A stretch of 32,523 nt of DNA from Rodentibacter abscessus (GTDB lineage: Bacteria > Pseudomonadota > Gammaproteobacteria > Enterobacterales > Pasteurellaceae). The notes below the pieces were generated by a model. It was not told where the DNA came from and searched no databases. It was given only the letters and a program-made list of their open reading frames with translations. The position numbers and the translations under genes are program-made. Below, in pieces: positions 22,364-30,890 of the stretch. Numbering within the stretch: the stretch's first letter is position 1; the number at the start of each line of letters is the position of its first letter. The stretch is taken from the NCBI RefSeq assembly GCF_047160095.1, contig NZ_AP038786.1, positions 1 through 32,523 on the forward strand, in the 5' to 3' direction.

Positions 22364-24616
22364 ATGCGTTTAGTTATCGCAGAAAAACCGCAATTAGGAG
22401 CGGTGATCGCCGAAGCAATCGGCATTGTTGGACGAAAAGACGGCTATATTGAATGCAAAGGCGGCTATAATGTAACGTGGGCAATAGGACACGTTTTAGA
22501 GCTTAAAAAGCCGAATGAGATAAATCCAGCCTATAAAAATTGGAATGCAGAAGATTTACCGCTTAAATTGCGTCCTCTGGAATTAAAACCAGTTGAAAGA
22601 ACAGAAAAGCAATTTAAAACAATAGTAGATTTACTTAAAAAAGCGGATATTGTTGTCAATGCTGGAGATCCTGACGATGAGGGGCAGCTTCTCATTCGTG
22701 AAATTCTTGAATACACAGGATTTAAAGGTACAGTAGAACGCCTTTTACTGAATGATTTGAACGTTGAAGCCGCTAAAAAAGCAATGAAAAATTTGAAGCC
22801 TGATTCAGAGTTTGACGGAATGTATTATAAGGCTCTCGCACGTTCGCACGCCGACTATATTTTCGGAATGAACCTATCAAGAGCCTATACGCTTTCTGCA
22901 CGAGAAAAAGGCTTAGATAGTGTTTATTCTATCGGTCGAGTACAAACACCAGTATTAGGGCTGATTGTTCGCCGTTATTTAGCGAATAAAAACCATAAAG
23001 AGAGCTTTTATTACAATCTATCAGGCAATTTTAGCTTTCAGGACAAAACCTTAAATGCAAGATTAGTGATAACCGATAACATCAGCACAGATCCAAATGA
23101 TGAAGAAAGCAAAGAAAAGCGTATTATTGATGAAAACGTTGCTAAAAACATACAAAAAGACTGTGAAAAGCATACTGTAAACATAATTCAATGTGGCATT
23201 GAGGCAAAAACTACGCCAGCCCCTTTACCTTTTGCTTTGCTTGATTTACAAGCTAAAATCAATGATAAATACGGTTTCTCCGCTGATGAAACATTAGCAA
23301 TCACGCAATCTTTGCGTGAAAAACATCAAGCCATAACTTACAACCGTTCGGATTGTCGCTATTTAAGCACAGAACAATTTGAGGCGGCTCCAAAAACGCT
23401 TGATTTTCTTTCAGGATTATTCCCTGAATTACCGTTCAATTCTGCTGATCGTTCTCGAAAAAGTCGAGCGTTTAATGACAAAAAAGTAACTGCTCATACT
23501 GGAATAATCCCTGTTCCGTCCGATAAATTATCGTCTTTGTCGGATTTATCCGATAAAGAGCGAAAAGTATATAGTGCGATTGTTGAACAATATCTCGTGC
23601 AATTTTTGCCCGAAAAACAATTTGATTTAGCCAGCATAACTATTCAATGTGGCGATTATCAATTTAAGACAAGTGCAACCAAAATTACCGATCACGGTTG
23701 GTCTAAATTAGTGCCTGATGACGCTGAAGATGAAAACGATAACGCAAAATTTGACTTAATCTCCTCACTTCAGGCAGACGCAAGCGGAATGTGCGAAAGT
23801 GTTGAAATCAAGAAAGAGAAAACGAAGCCGCAGCCAATCTATACTGAAGCAACGCTCCTAAAAGATTTGCAGCGTGTCGCCCGATATATTGAAGATCCAC
23901 GCATAAAAAAATTGCTTATCGAAAAAGATAAAGGACGAGAGGGAGAGAACGGCGGCATTGGTACGCCAGCAACCCGATCAGCCGTTATCAAAAATCTGCA
24001 CGATAAGGGATTTTTTGAGTATCAAGGGAAAAAGCTCATACCAACCCAAAAAGGAATTGATTTTATCGAAGCCTTGCCCCGAATTGTTACCGTGCCTGAT
24101 ACAACTGCTTTATGGTTTGAACAACAATTAGCGATTGAAAAAGGCGAATTATCTGTCGATGAATTTTTAGATGAAATTGAAAAATTTGTCGGCGAACAAA
24201 TCGAGGCTGCAAAAAATGTGAAATTAGAAGTTAAAGGTGAACCTTGCTCTTGCGGTCAAGGTGTATTAGTGCTTAAAAAATTCAAAAATAGTGAATTTTT
24301 TGCGTGTACTGCCTACCCTACTTGTAAAATCGCAAAACCAGCTCTAAACGGCTTACCAGCCCCGAATTGCCCTTGTTGTAATAGCCCTGTAAGGGTAAAC
24401 GAAAAAGGCGTATTTTGCTCAAATGAGGGCTGTTTAAAGCTATGGCGAACTATCGGCGGAAAAGACTTAACTGATTCGCAATTAGTCGCTTTATTGACAA
24501 AAGGCAAAACGGCAAAAATAAAAGGCTTTAAATCTAAAGCTGGTAAGGAATTTGAAGCGGTATTGAAGCTCAATAAAGCTGAAAAGAAAGTCGAATTTGA
24601 GTTCGATAAGAAATAA
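22364..24616 (+). CDS. topB: Type IA DNA topoisomerase (topoisomerase III, TraE-like)
   Basis: 750 aa. Toprim: RLVIAEKPQLGAVIAEAIG at the N-terminus and AGDPDDEGQLL near 100. YSIGRVQTPVLGLIV follows, and the active-site Tyr is at 326 in ITYNRSDCRYL. The C-terminal zinc ribbons have CSCGQG...CTAYPTCK and CPCCNSPVRV...CSNEGC. It relaxes or decatenates DNA during transfer and replication, as TraE does for IncP plasmids. It stands as a single gene after the tra terminator. Confidence 0.93.
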   Translation: MRLVIAEKPQLGAVIAEAIGIVGRKDGYIECKGGYNVTWAIGHVLELKKPNEINPAYKNWNAEDLPLKLRPLELKPVERTEKQFKTIVDLLKKADIVVNAGDPDDEGQLLIREILEYTGFKGTVERLLLNDLNVEAAKKAMKNLKPDSEFDGMYYKALARSHADYIFGMNLSRAYTLSAREKGLDSVYSIGRVQTPVLGLIVRRYLANKNHKESFYYNLSGNFSFQDKTLNARLVITDNISTDPNDEESKEKRIIDENVAKNIQKDCEKHTVNIIQCGIEAKTTPAPLPFALLDLQAKINDKYGFSADETLAITQSLREKHQAITYNRSDCRYLSTEQFEAAPKTLDFLSGLFPELPFNSADRSRKSRAFNDKKVTAHTGIIPVPSDKLSSLSDLSDKERKVYSAIVEQYLVQFLPEKQFDLASITIQCGDYQFKTSATKITDHGWSKLVPDDAEDENDNAKFDLISSLQADASGMCESVEIKKEKTKPQPIYTEATLLKDLQRVARYIEDPRIKKLLIEKDKGREGENGGIGTPATRSAVIKNLHDKGFFEYQGKKLIPTQKGIDFIEALPRIVTVPDTTALWFEQQLAIEKGELSVDEFLDEIEKFVGEQIEAAKNVKLEVKGEPCSCGQGVLVLKKFKNSEFFACTAYPTCKIAKPALNGLPAPNCPCCNSPVRVNEKGVFCSNEGCLKLWRTIGGKDLTDSQLVALLTKGKTAKIKGFKSKAGKEFEAVLKLNKAEKKVEFEFDKK

Positions 24617-24617
24617 T

Positions 24618-24654
24618 AAAAATTGCCCTAGCGGATACGCCAGGGCAATTTTTA
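24618..24654. terminator. Bidirectional terminator between topB and toxN
   Basis: AAAAATTGCCCT pairs perfectly with AGGGCAATTTTT. The two genes converge here, and the toxN stop codon lies at its edge. Confidence 0.88.
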
Positions 24655-25134
24655 TTGAGCTTTATATTCCCTATATATTTCTTCCAACTTGGCAAAGTCG
24701 CAACAGAAATTTTCAAAGCCAAAACGTTTTGTGATCGTATTGGTATATGTTTTAGTTGCAATTTCGTGAATGCGTTCTTTATTCTGATTGATGTATAAAT
24801 CTTCTTTGATGAGTAATGCCGTATAGTTAAAATCTATTTTATATTCTTCGGTATAATCAATTTCAATTAAAGCACTATCAACAATGGGGAACATATACGC
24901 AAAGCGAATAGTCGCCTTTTGTTCATCGCCGCTTTTCACTTTAAAATCGCTTTGGCTTTTGCGAATTTGGGAAGATAAAGGGGCAATATATTTTACACCG
25001 TTAATGGAAAGAATAATGCCAACAAAAGGACGAGCTTTTCCATTATCTTTATTCTCTGGGATTTTAGGCTCAACTTTTCTTAAAAAATCAAGGTAATGAT
25101 CCGTTACACGATATAGTTTTAATTTATCATTCAT
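24652..25134 (-). CDS. toxN: ToxN-family endoribonuclease toxin (type III toxin-antitoxin)
   Basis: 160 aa from ATG 25134, chosen because GGA is 8 bases upstream; longer in-frame starts run into the terminator between antitoxin RNA and toxin. KLYRVTDHYLDFLRKVEPKIP, then RPFVGIILSINGVKYIAPL, then FMFPIVDSALI-like YMFPIVDSALIEID, then LEEIYREYKAQ follow the ToxN/AbiQ pattern, and the length agrees. These proteins cut mRNAs and are held by a repeat RNA. The RNA repeats, a terminator and a promoter lie upstream exactly as in known loci. Such systems stabilise plasmids and can abort phage infection. Confidence 0.85.
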   Translation of the reverse strand: MNDKLKLYRVTDHYLDFLRKVEPKIPENKDNGKARPFVGIILSINGVKYIAPLSSQIRKSQSDFKVKSGDEQKATIRFAYMFPIVDSALIEIDYTEEYKIDFNYTALLIKEDLYINQNKERIHEIATKTYTNTITKRFGFENFCCDFAKLEEIYREYKAQ

Positions 25135-25170
25135 CGTCATATTCCAAATAAGGTTTTGTGCAAAAAAAAA

Positions 25171-25186
25171 GATGCCGTTAGGCATC
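25171..25186 (-). terminator. Terminator between antitoxin RNA and toxN
   Basis: GATGCC-TAAC-GGCATC followed by nine T on the minus strand. In type III loci such a leaky terminator sets the excess of antitoxin RNA over toxin mRNA. Confidence 0.85.
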
Positions 25187-25194
25187 TTTTCTTC

Positions 25195-25310
25195 AGCACT
25201 TGTGGTAGCTTGCACCTAATTAAGTAGCACTTATGGCAGCTTACGCCCGATTAAGTAGCACTTATGGCAGCTTACGCCCGATTAAATAGCACTTATGGCA
25301 GCTTACGCCC
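25195..25310 (-). ncRNA. toxI: ToxI-like antitoxin RNA, 31-nt tandem repeats
   Basis: About 3.7 tandem copies of a 31-bp unit (units start at 25195, 25226, 25257 and 25288 on the plus strand; minus-strand core GGGCGTAAGCTGCCATAAGT). The two central units are identical; the one nearest the toxin is the most diverged. There are no spacers, so this is not a CRISPR array. The toxin is expected to cut the precursor into 31-nt RNAs that bind and inhibit it. Confidence 0.82.
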
Positions 25311-25319
25311 TTTGAGCAT

Positions 25320-25348
25320 AATATAGCTATTTTTCAGGGGGATTTCAA
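25320..25348 (-). promoter_or_regulatory. toxIN promoter
   Basis: TTGAAA (25348-25343), a 17-bp spacer and TATATT (25325-25320) on the minus strand, ending just before the first antitoxin repeat and placed right behind the relaxase stop codon. Confidence 0.8.
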
Positions 25349-25351
25349 GTG

Positions 25352-28300
25352 CTATAACGAAATATCGCTAGATTTTCCTTTACTTACCCCTGCTGATTTT
25401 TCAGCTTGGGCTTTAGGCGTTGAAATTTGCTGACCTGAACCATTTAATTTAAGGGTTTCAGGTTTATCAAATTTACCAGCCCCCACGTTGCTTGTTTGCA
25501 AGCCCAAAATGTGTCCTGATTTAAGGTTATCGGCGGTAATGTTTTTCGCTTTTAAATCAGGGATATTTTTAGCTGCATTTTCAAGCACTTTAGCTACATT
25601 CGGATCGTTTTTCATAGCTTCTTGAACAGGTACACCGTTCACTTTCACACTATAAAAACGTCCCGCAACAACCGCACTTTCTTGTGCTGTTCGCTGTTTA
25701 GCCGATTCATCATATTTAAACTCAATCGTATACGCTGGGCGTTCCGTTGTTTTTGATGATTCGGCTTTTGTTTGAGAAATTGCAGCCGCTTTTTCTGTGG
25801 TTGCCTGTGGCTGTTCTTGAACAGGTTTAGGCTGTTCGGCTGGCGTATGGGCTTGTTCTGGTTGAGCTTTGAGTGGTTCAGCCGCTTGAGGTTGTCTAAA
25901 TTCATCGTTAGCCGCTGATTTACTTTGAACAGGCTCAATAGATGAACGTTGTTCATCTTTGGCTTGTTCAGGGGTAGCTTTCTCGATTGAATTGCCAACC
26001 TCAACTTTTTGCTCCATTTCAAGCTCTTTACGGCGTGCTATTAACTGCTCTTGTAATTCGGCTGGCTTGAGAATAACAGGTAAATTATTTGCTGCCGCTG
26101 CTTCGACAACCATATCTTTAAATTCTTTCTTGCCGTTGATTTTTAGCTCGTTACCGTAACGATCAATAGACACCTCAAGGAAAAATTTCACGTTTTCGGG
26201 CGACATATCTTTTTGATGAATTTTCATTTTATCGCCGTCATCGGTACAAATGAGTTTGCCGTCAGTAAGTGATTTATACTCAATTTTGCCGTCAGTATGT
26301 TTCGCAACGCCGATATTGTTTTTCTTTAAAGATTCTTGGAGAGCAAGATTTTTAAATTGAATATTGCCTCGATAATCGGTGCCGACCTCCTCGCCTGATT
26401 GCGTCGCATAAATATCTTTGGCGTAGTGATTTTGTTGAGATTGTTCGTTTTCTTGATTAAGTGGATTTTGCTCACGCACTCGATCAAAAATACGATTAAA
26501 CAAGCCTTTTTTCTCGTCCTCTCGTTCAAGCTCTTTTGTTGCTGGAGCGATAGAATTAGGTTGTAAGTCTTGGAGCTTCTGCCCTGCTTTAGTTGCCATA
26601 TCAATTTCCTCTAATGATCTAATTGAATAACCGCTTTGCTGAAAATACTGTTTCGCTTCTTTGACAAAAGAAGCCGTATTTTGAGCAAATTCATCTATTA
26701 ACTCTTGCCGCTGCATACAACGAAAAGAGGCAATAGCTAATTCTTGATTACGAATTTTGGGCGTAAGATTATACCTTGCGTAAATTCGCTTTTTTTCCTC
26801 ACGAAAAGCATTTCGATTATCAACATTCATATTGTGTAATGATATATGAGCGGTTTTCTCAAAACGCCGTAAATCATTATCAAATGCTTTGATATTGCTT
26901 TTCATTTTTTCAAAGGCTAATCGCTCTTGATTGATGTTTTTGTTGTGCTGATTGGCATAACAAAATTCAAGCACGGATTTAGCCTCTTGCCATTGCAGAT
27001 TTAAATGCTTGGTAAGGAAATCTGACGCATTTAAATTACGTTTTCCCACGTTAAAACGTGGGCTGCCGTCTTTAGCGTAACTAATCTTGTGATTTTTAGG
27101 ATCAACGGCATAAATTTTTTCAAGTTGATTCAAAAAAGCGACTGGTTCTATATTACGCCGAATTTCGGCATATTGAGCCATTTCAGCCTGTTTAACCTGC
27201 GAATCAAGAGTTTTATAAGCTAAATGAGAAAGTGCGTTAGAATCGCTAAATTTTACGATTCTAACGGTATTTCCAACTGTATCTAAGTAATGCTCAAAAG
27301 GCGTGATATAAGGGCGTGATTCGATAGATTTATCAAAAATGTTTTTTTGATAACTTTGCTTTGGCACGCCTGAAGCAATCTGATTGAAAGAGCGTGAAGA
27401 AATAGGCGGTTTAACGTCTATTCTTCCTCTTGCATTGCCTCTTCTTCGGCTTGAATCATTCCGTCGCAAAGAGGAATTGATACTGGGTTCGCCGTTTCGT
27501 AAATGATTGAGTTCATTTTCGGACAGAAGACTTTGAGTTCGGGTCCCTCTTTGAGTTGCTCCACGAACCACAACGCCACCCTGCACACTTGACAAGCCGA
27601 TTGACGCTCGGGCAATAGACTTGGATTGTCGGCTATTAGTGTTTGAAGCGTTGGACTGATGATTTCTCTGCCGTCTGCTCGCTCGCTCAAGGCTTGAGCC
27701 TTGTCGGTGTTTTCGCTCATACGTTTGTTCTCGTTCAATAAGTAACTGGGCTTTTTCGTCTAAATCTGCTTTGGCATATTTTTGACGAAAAGCAGGGGTA
27801 GCAAAATCAACGAATTTAATTTCTTTACTTACTCTGTTTTGCCATTCTGAAAGGCGTACTTGAATCGTATCAATATCAGCCTTTGGCAAGGCTTTTGTTA
27901 CGATAGTTTTTTCAGAAAAAACAGGGTGATTTAAATTCGTGAATTTCTTATCTTCAGCTAATTTAACGGCAAAATACTGATTAGCCTTGCCTTTATTTCT
28001 GATTTTGACTTCGCCAAAATCAGAAAGGCGACGTTGAAATGATTCAAGGGTATTGATTTTCCCTGATGAAATTTCATCGACCAGTTGAGCCTTAAATTTA
28101 CTTTGTTTTTCGCCGAAAAAATCTCCTTTAATCCGTGATAAAACGTTCGCCGAATGATGACCGCCCTCACGCATAAAGTCTTTAGGGGATTCAAGATTAT
28201 ATTTGTAGTTAATATATTCTTGAATAGAATCAAGGTAGGGAATGTTTTTTACATTCACAGTATCGGTATAACCAGTCGGGAGTAATTTATTTCCAGTTAA

Positions 28301-28702
28301 TAAATTACGCTCTGGAATAACGATATGAATATGCGGTTTACGCTCTATCATTTTACCTGTTTTTGAATCTTCAATAGATTGCATTTTAGGTAAATGAGCT
28401 TCAGCGTAAAAATTATATTCATCATCATTATAAGCTGACATTAACAATGATTTATATTCTGCCGTAACAGATTGTAATAAATCATTGCTAATATCATCTT
28501 CACGAAAAGAAAGCGTAATATGTAAATAACGCTCCTGACCGTTATCTTCAATAGAATTGATTATTTTATTTGTCAATTCTAGATCGCCGTCTAATACTAC
28601 ACGATGATCTAATTCATCACGAGAAAAAATCCGCCCCTGCTTTAATCCTTTTTCAAGATATTCAGCAATCCCTGAATTTCCTCCGCCGATTTCAACTATC
28701 AT
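25352..28702 (-). CDS. Conjugative relaxase (MOBP-like, 1116 aa)
   Basis: The N-terminal nicking domain starts with GGGNSGIAEYLEKG (Tyr15 a candidate nucleophile), then HITLSF at 61-66, AEAHLPK near 103 and KPHIHIVIP with His124/His126, the metal-binding histidine motif of HUH relaxases. The middle is long and helical. At about 770-880, NIQFKNLALQ...IDRYGNELKINGKKEFKDM...NLPVIL resembles the LPD7 domain often found on large relaxases. A Gln/Glu/Pro-rich linker (about 890-985) leads to a C-terminal domain, 990-1116, that the Fic toxin shares. It nicks oriT, stays bound to the strand and pilots it through VirD4. It overlaps the MobC-like gene by 11 bp. Confidence 0.9.
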   Translation of the reverse strand: MIVEIGGGNSGIAEYLEKGLKQGRIFSRDELDHRVVLDGDLELTNKIINSIEDNGQERYLHITLSFREDDISNDLLQSVTAEYKSLLMSAYNDDEYNFYAEAHLPKMQSIEDSKTGKMIERKPHIHIVIPERNLLTGNKLLPTGYTDTVNVKNIPYLDSIQEYINYKYNLESPKDFMREGGHHSANVLSRIKGDFFGEKQSKFKAQLVDEISSGKINTLESFQRRLSDFGEVKIRNKGKANQYFAVKLAEDKKFTNLNHPVFSEKTIVTKALPKADIDTIQVRLSEWQNRVSKEIKFVDFATPAFRQKYAKADLDEKAQLLIEREQTYERKHRQGSSLERASRRQRNHQSNASNTNSRQSKSIARASIGLSSVQGGVVVRGATQRGTRTQSLLSENELNHLRNGEPSINSSLRRNDSSRRRGNARGRIDVKPPISSRSFNQIASGVPKQSYQKNIFDKSIESRPYITPFEHYLDTVGNTVRIVKFSDSNALSHLAYKTLDSQVKQAEMAQYAEIRRNIEPVAFLNQLEKIYAVDPKNHKISYAKDGSPRFNVGKRNLNASDFLTKHLNLQWQEAKSVLEFCYANQHNKNINQERLAFEKMKSNIKAFDNDLRRFEKTAHISLHNMNVDNRNAFREEKKRIYARYNLTPKIRNQELAIASFRCMQRQELIDEFAQNTASFVKEAKQYFQQSGYSIRSLEEIDMATKAGQKLQDLQPNSIAPATKELEREDEKKGLFNRIFDRVREQNPLNQENEQSQQNHYAKDIYATQSGEEVGTDYRGNIQFKNLALQESLKKNNIGVAKHTDGKIEYKSLTDGKLICTDDGDKMKIHQKDMSPENVKFFLEVSIDRYGNELKINGKKEFKDMVVEAAAANNLPVILKPAELQEQLIARRKELEMEQKVEVGNSIEKATPEQAKDEQRSSIEPVQSKSAANDEFRQPQAAEPLKAQPEQAHTPAEQPKPVQEQPQATTEKAAAISQTKAESSKTTERPAYTIEFKYDESAKQRTAQESAVVAGRFYSVKVNGVPVQEAMKNDPNVAKVLENAAKNIPDLKAKNITADNLKSGHILGLQTSNVGAGKFDKPETLKLNGSGQQISTPKAQAEKSAGVSKGKSSDISL

Positions 28703-29039
28703 TTAATGCTCGCTTTAAATGCGTATTGATACTAATTAAAAGATTTAATCCTTTTAAATAAATACGCTCTGAAATTGTACCTGATTTATTTGCAGAATTA
28801 AAACTTCTTGCTATTTGATTCAAATTATTTCCTGATTTATTCACCACTCGCAATATGCTATAATAATCAACAGGTTTTAATTCGTTAAACGTGATATTTA
28901 TATTTTTTTCCTTAGATAAAAAAATATCACGAAAAAATTCTGATTTTGTTTTATCACTCTTTTCTAAAAGTGATTGAAACGGTGCAAATTCTTCTTCGGT
29001 TAAGCGAAACGAAACCACAACGCCCTTATTTTTTTTCAT
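28692..29039 (-). CDS. mobC: MobC/TraJ-like relaxosome accessory protein
   Basis: 115 aa. The ribbon-helix-helix start VVVSFRLTEEEFAPFQSLLE followed by KSEFFRDIFL fits NikA/TraJ/MobC-type oriT binders. VNKSGNNLNQIARSFN is the characteristic MobC motif. It should bind an inverted repeat in oriT and load the relaxase. It is the first gene of the minus-strand mob operon and faces the presumed oriT. Confidence 0.88.
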   Translation of the reverse strand: MKKNKGVVVSFRLTEEEFAPFQSLLEKSDKTKSEFFRDIFLSKEKNINITFNELKPVDYYSILRVVNKSGNNLNQIARSFNSANKSGTISERIYLKGLNLLISINTHLKRALNDS

Positions 29040-29215
29040 AAAGTATCTATATCTTAGCTCGTAGAGATAAATGAAATTGCTGCTTTTAAGCCGCCGATTT
29101 ACTACCGCTCACAGGGAGCTTTTGCCAGCGGCTACCGCTGGCTGGGGTTTGAAAGGGTTCCCCCCTTTCGCACGTCGATTATACTACACTTCGCAGAAGT
29201 TTGTATACATCGTTA
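29040..29215. other. Presumed oriT with mob promoter and operator
   Basis: Lies between the divergent MobC/relaxase and TraK-like genes, as oriT does on IncP plasmids. Perfect hairpin GCCAGCGG-CTA-CCGCTGGC (29124-29142); a second inverted repeat GAAAGGG/CCCTTTC (29151-29169). On the minus strand a TATAAT (29183-29178) serves the mob operon. Its spacer carries the palindrome ACTTC-GCA-GAAGT (29188-29200), and TGTATACA (29202-29209) covers the -35 position. The exact nick site could not be assigned. Confidence 0.6.
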
Positions 29216-29252
29216 TCGTGCCTATTGAATAATCTACAAACATACAACAACC

Positions 29253-29372
29253 GCAAATAAACCGCACTTAAACCGCAAAACAACCTCAATATAACTTCAA
29301 ACAAACCGCACTTAAACCGCAAAGCAACCTCAATATAACTGCAAATAAACCGCATTTAAACCGCAAAAACCA
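29253..29372. repeat. 44-bp tandem repeats beside oriT
   Basis: Two full units (29253-29296 and 29297-29340, four differences) and most of a third (from 29341). Each unit has two AACCGCA words, and units 1 and 2 each contain the uptake word ACCGCACTT. The 44-bp period is about four helical turns, as expected for sites bound on one DNA face, for example by the TraK-like protein. An iteron role is less likely because the initiator is not of an iteron type. Confidence 0.7.
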
Positions 29373-29374
29373 AC

Positions 29375-29403
29375 TTGACAAGAAAATGTAAAGCGATTAT
29401 GCT
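29375..29403 (+). promoter_or_regulatory. Promoter of the traK-like operon
   Basis: A consensus TTGACA (29375-29380), a 17-bp spacer and TATGCT (29398-29403), followed by a GGAGG ribosome site before ATG 29431. It directly abuts the 44-bp repeats, so repeat binding would affect it. Confidence 0.7.
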
Positions 29404-29430
29404 TTCTACCGTAAATTTTTTGGAGGAAAA

Positions 29431-29898
29431 ATGACCCCAAACGATCAAAATTCATATTTGAGCGATTTGAAAAATGATCTCGCTCAAAGACCCAATGACA
29501 GAGCTATTACATCAATCGTCGCAAGATACATTCATCTCATCAAGGAATGTATGGATTACGGCTATTCAAGAAAAGATATTTACGAATTGATTTTCAGTAA
29601 AGAGGATAAAGAAATTATTTCGTTAAAGTATTTTAATGATAGTGTTCTTTATCGAGCTAGAAAGAAATTTAATTCTAAATTAGCCATAACAAATAGGAGT
29701 GTAAATAACGAACCAGCAAGACCAAAAGAAATAAACACGATTGTAAAAAATAACGGTTCAGAAGCAAATACAATGAATGCTTTTGAAAGATTAACAGCAA
29801 GACAATCTAAATCATCATCAGTTATACATAATAGCGGAAGCACTTTGGAAGATTTAGAAAATACACTTGCTAGAATTACGAAAGAACAGGAATCTTAA
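29431..29898 (+). CDS. TraK-like relaxosome protein (155 aa)
   Basis: It is first in the operon leading away from oriT. The sequence is helical and basic (TSIVARYIHLIKECMDYGYSRK, then DSVLYRARKKFNSK), with a polar linker and a C-terminal helix (LEDLENTLARITKEQE). GYSRKDIYELI followed by SVLYRARKKF resembles the DNA-binding part of small oriT-binding proteins. Assignment as the TraK counterpart rests mainly on order (traK, then a TraL-type ATPase) and its place beside tandem repeats. Strong GGAGG site. Confidence 0.6.
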   Translation: MTPNDQNSYLSDLKNDLAQRPNDRAITSIVARYIHLIKECMDYGYSRKDIYELIFSKEDKEIISLKYFNDSVLYRARKKFNSKLAITNRSVNNEPARPKEINTIVKNNGSEANTMNAFERLTARQSKSSSVIHNSGSTLEDLENTLARITKEQES

Positions 29899-29900
29899 TT

Positions 29901-30653
29901 ATGAAATTAAATACCATTAACTTAACTTTACAAGGTAAAGGTGGCGTGGGTAAAAGCTACATCACAACTATTTTTGCTCAATATTTAAAAGATTATAAAA
30001 ATATTGAAATTAGCGGAGCTGATACCGACCCAGTAAACAGATCTTTTGCTGGAATTAAAAAATTAAATGCTTTACCTGTTGATATTATTGAGAATGACGC
30101 AATTTCACAATCAAAATTTGATAGCATTTTTGAACTTATGCTAACAGATGAAAATTCAACGTTTATTATTGATAATGGTGCTTCTACATTCTTACCTTTC
30201 ACAAAATACATTAAAGATAATGGTGTAATTGAAATGTTTGAAGAAGCTCAAAAAGAAGTATTTATCCATACCGTTATTGTAGGCGGTCAATCTCAAAATG
30301 ATACATTACAAGGATTATTAACATTATTTGATCTTATTAAAGATTCAAATAATGTTAAATTAGTGATTTGGTTAAATGAATTTCAGGGAAAAATCACCGA
30401 TGCAGAAAAAGTATTTAAAGCAGTAGCGAAGAAAACCGCAGGCTTTATTGTTGTTGAGAATAAAAATTCAGACGCATTCACTGCCGACTTAGAGAAACTG
30501 ACTAAAAACCGCCTTACGCTTAAAGAAGCGTTAGAATCAACCGATTTTAATCTAATGGCAAAACAACGCTTAAAACGTGTTTTTAACGATATTTACGCTC
30601 AATTAGATCAAATCTACGATAACGCAGAAAATACCGCAGTATTAGAAGCATAG
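29901..30653 (+). CDS. traL: TraL-like P-loop ATPase of the conjugation system
   Basis: 250 aa. GKGGVGKS at 12-19 is a deviant Walker A as in the ParA/MinD superfamily, with SGADTDPVNRSF and TFIIDNGASTF as the other nucleotide-binding segments. Unlike the parA product at 4579 it lies downstream of oriT in the traK-like operon and matches the size (about 240 aa) and place of IncP TraL. Its role in conjugation is poorly known. A USS-type terminator follows. Confidence 0.78.
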   Translation: MKLNTINLTLQGKGGVGKSYITTIFAQYLKDYKNIEISGADTDPVNRSFAGIKKLNALPVDIIENDAISQSKFDSIFELMLTDENSTFIIDNGASTFLPFTKYIKDNGVIEMFEEAQKEVFIHTVIVGGQSQNDTLQGLLTLFDLIKDSNNVKLVIWLNEFQGKITDAEKVFKAVAKKTAGFIVVENKNSDAFTADLEKLTKNRLTLKEALESTDFNLMAKQRLKRVFNDIYAQLDQIYDNAENTAVLEA

Positions 30654-30662
30654 TTCCCCCTT

Positions 30663-30690
30663 AAAAAGTGCGGTATTTACCGCACTTTTT
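30663..30690 (+). terminator. Terminator made of an inverted uptake-signal pair
   Basis: AAAAAGTGCGGT-ATTT-ACCGCACTTTTT. The stem is built from two 9-bp DNA-uptake words in opposite orientation, a terminator design known from Haemophilus. Confidence 0.88.
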
Positions 30691-30695
30691 TAATT

Positions 30696-30868
30696 GGCTT
30701 AGGGATAGTTACCCGAAAGGGCGAAAACTCAATATGTGGCCAAGAATGCTTTAGCATTCCTGGCTACATTGAAGAGGTTGAGTTTTTAGAGCTGAAGCAA
30801 GGCAAAATGTCGCAATCTAAAGCCTAAAAATATAGCCCGACCGCACGCTTTGGCGTGGGGTAAGCCCC
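30696..30868 (+). ncRNA. Structured ~173-nt repeat element, copy 3
   Basis: Same fold as copies 1 and 2, with changes that keep pairing: the T-G pair next to the apical TTTA loop becomes T-A, and the basal AATTGAG side uses a G-U. It follows the terminator at 30690 by 5 bases and ends 22 bases before the TraM-like start, so it would form that gene's leader or immediate upstream region. Confidence 0.6.
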
Positions 30869-30890
30869 AACAATAAAAGAGGATCAAGAA

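Noticed and set aside
25135..25215. Longer start of the ToxN-like gene
   Set aside because: It would read through the terminator and into the antitoxin repeats. The start at 25134 gives the family length.
25195..25310. Possible CRISPR array
   Set aside because: The repeats are head-to-tail with no spacers and no cas genes are present. They fit a type III antitoxin RNA.
25645..26022. Long frames inside the relaxase gene in other registers
   Set aside because: They overlap clear relaxase coding sequence, have compositions of out-of-frame translation and lack start signals.
29253..29372. Iterons of a replication origin
   Set aside because: They are far from rep, the initiator resembles antisense-controlled IncFII-type RepA, and they sit between relaxosome operons. 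Not fully excluded.
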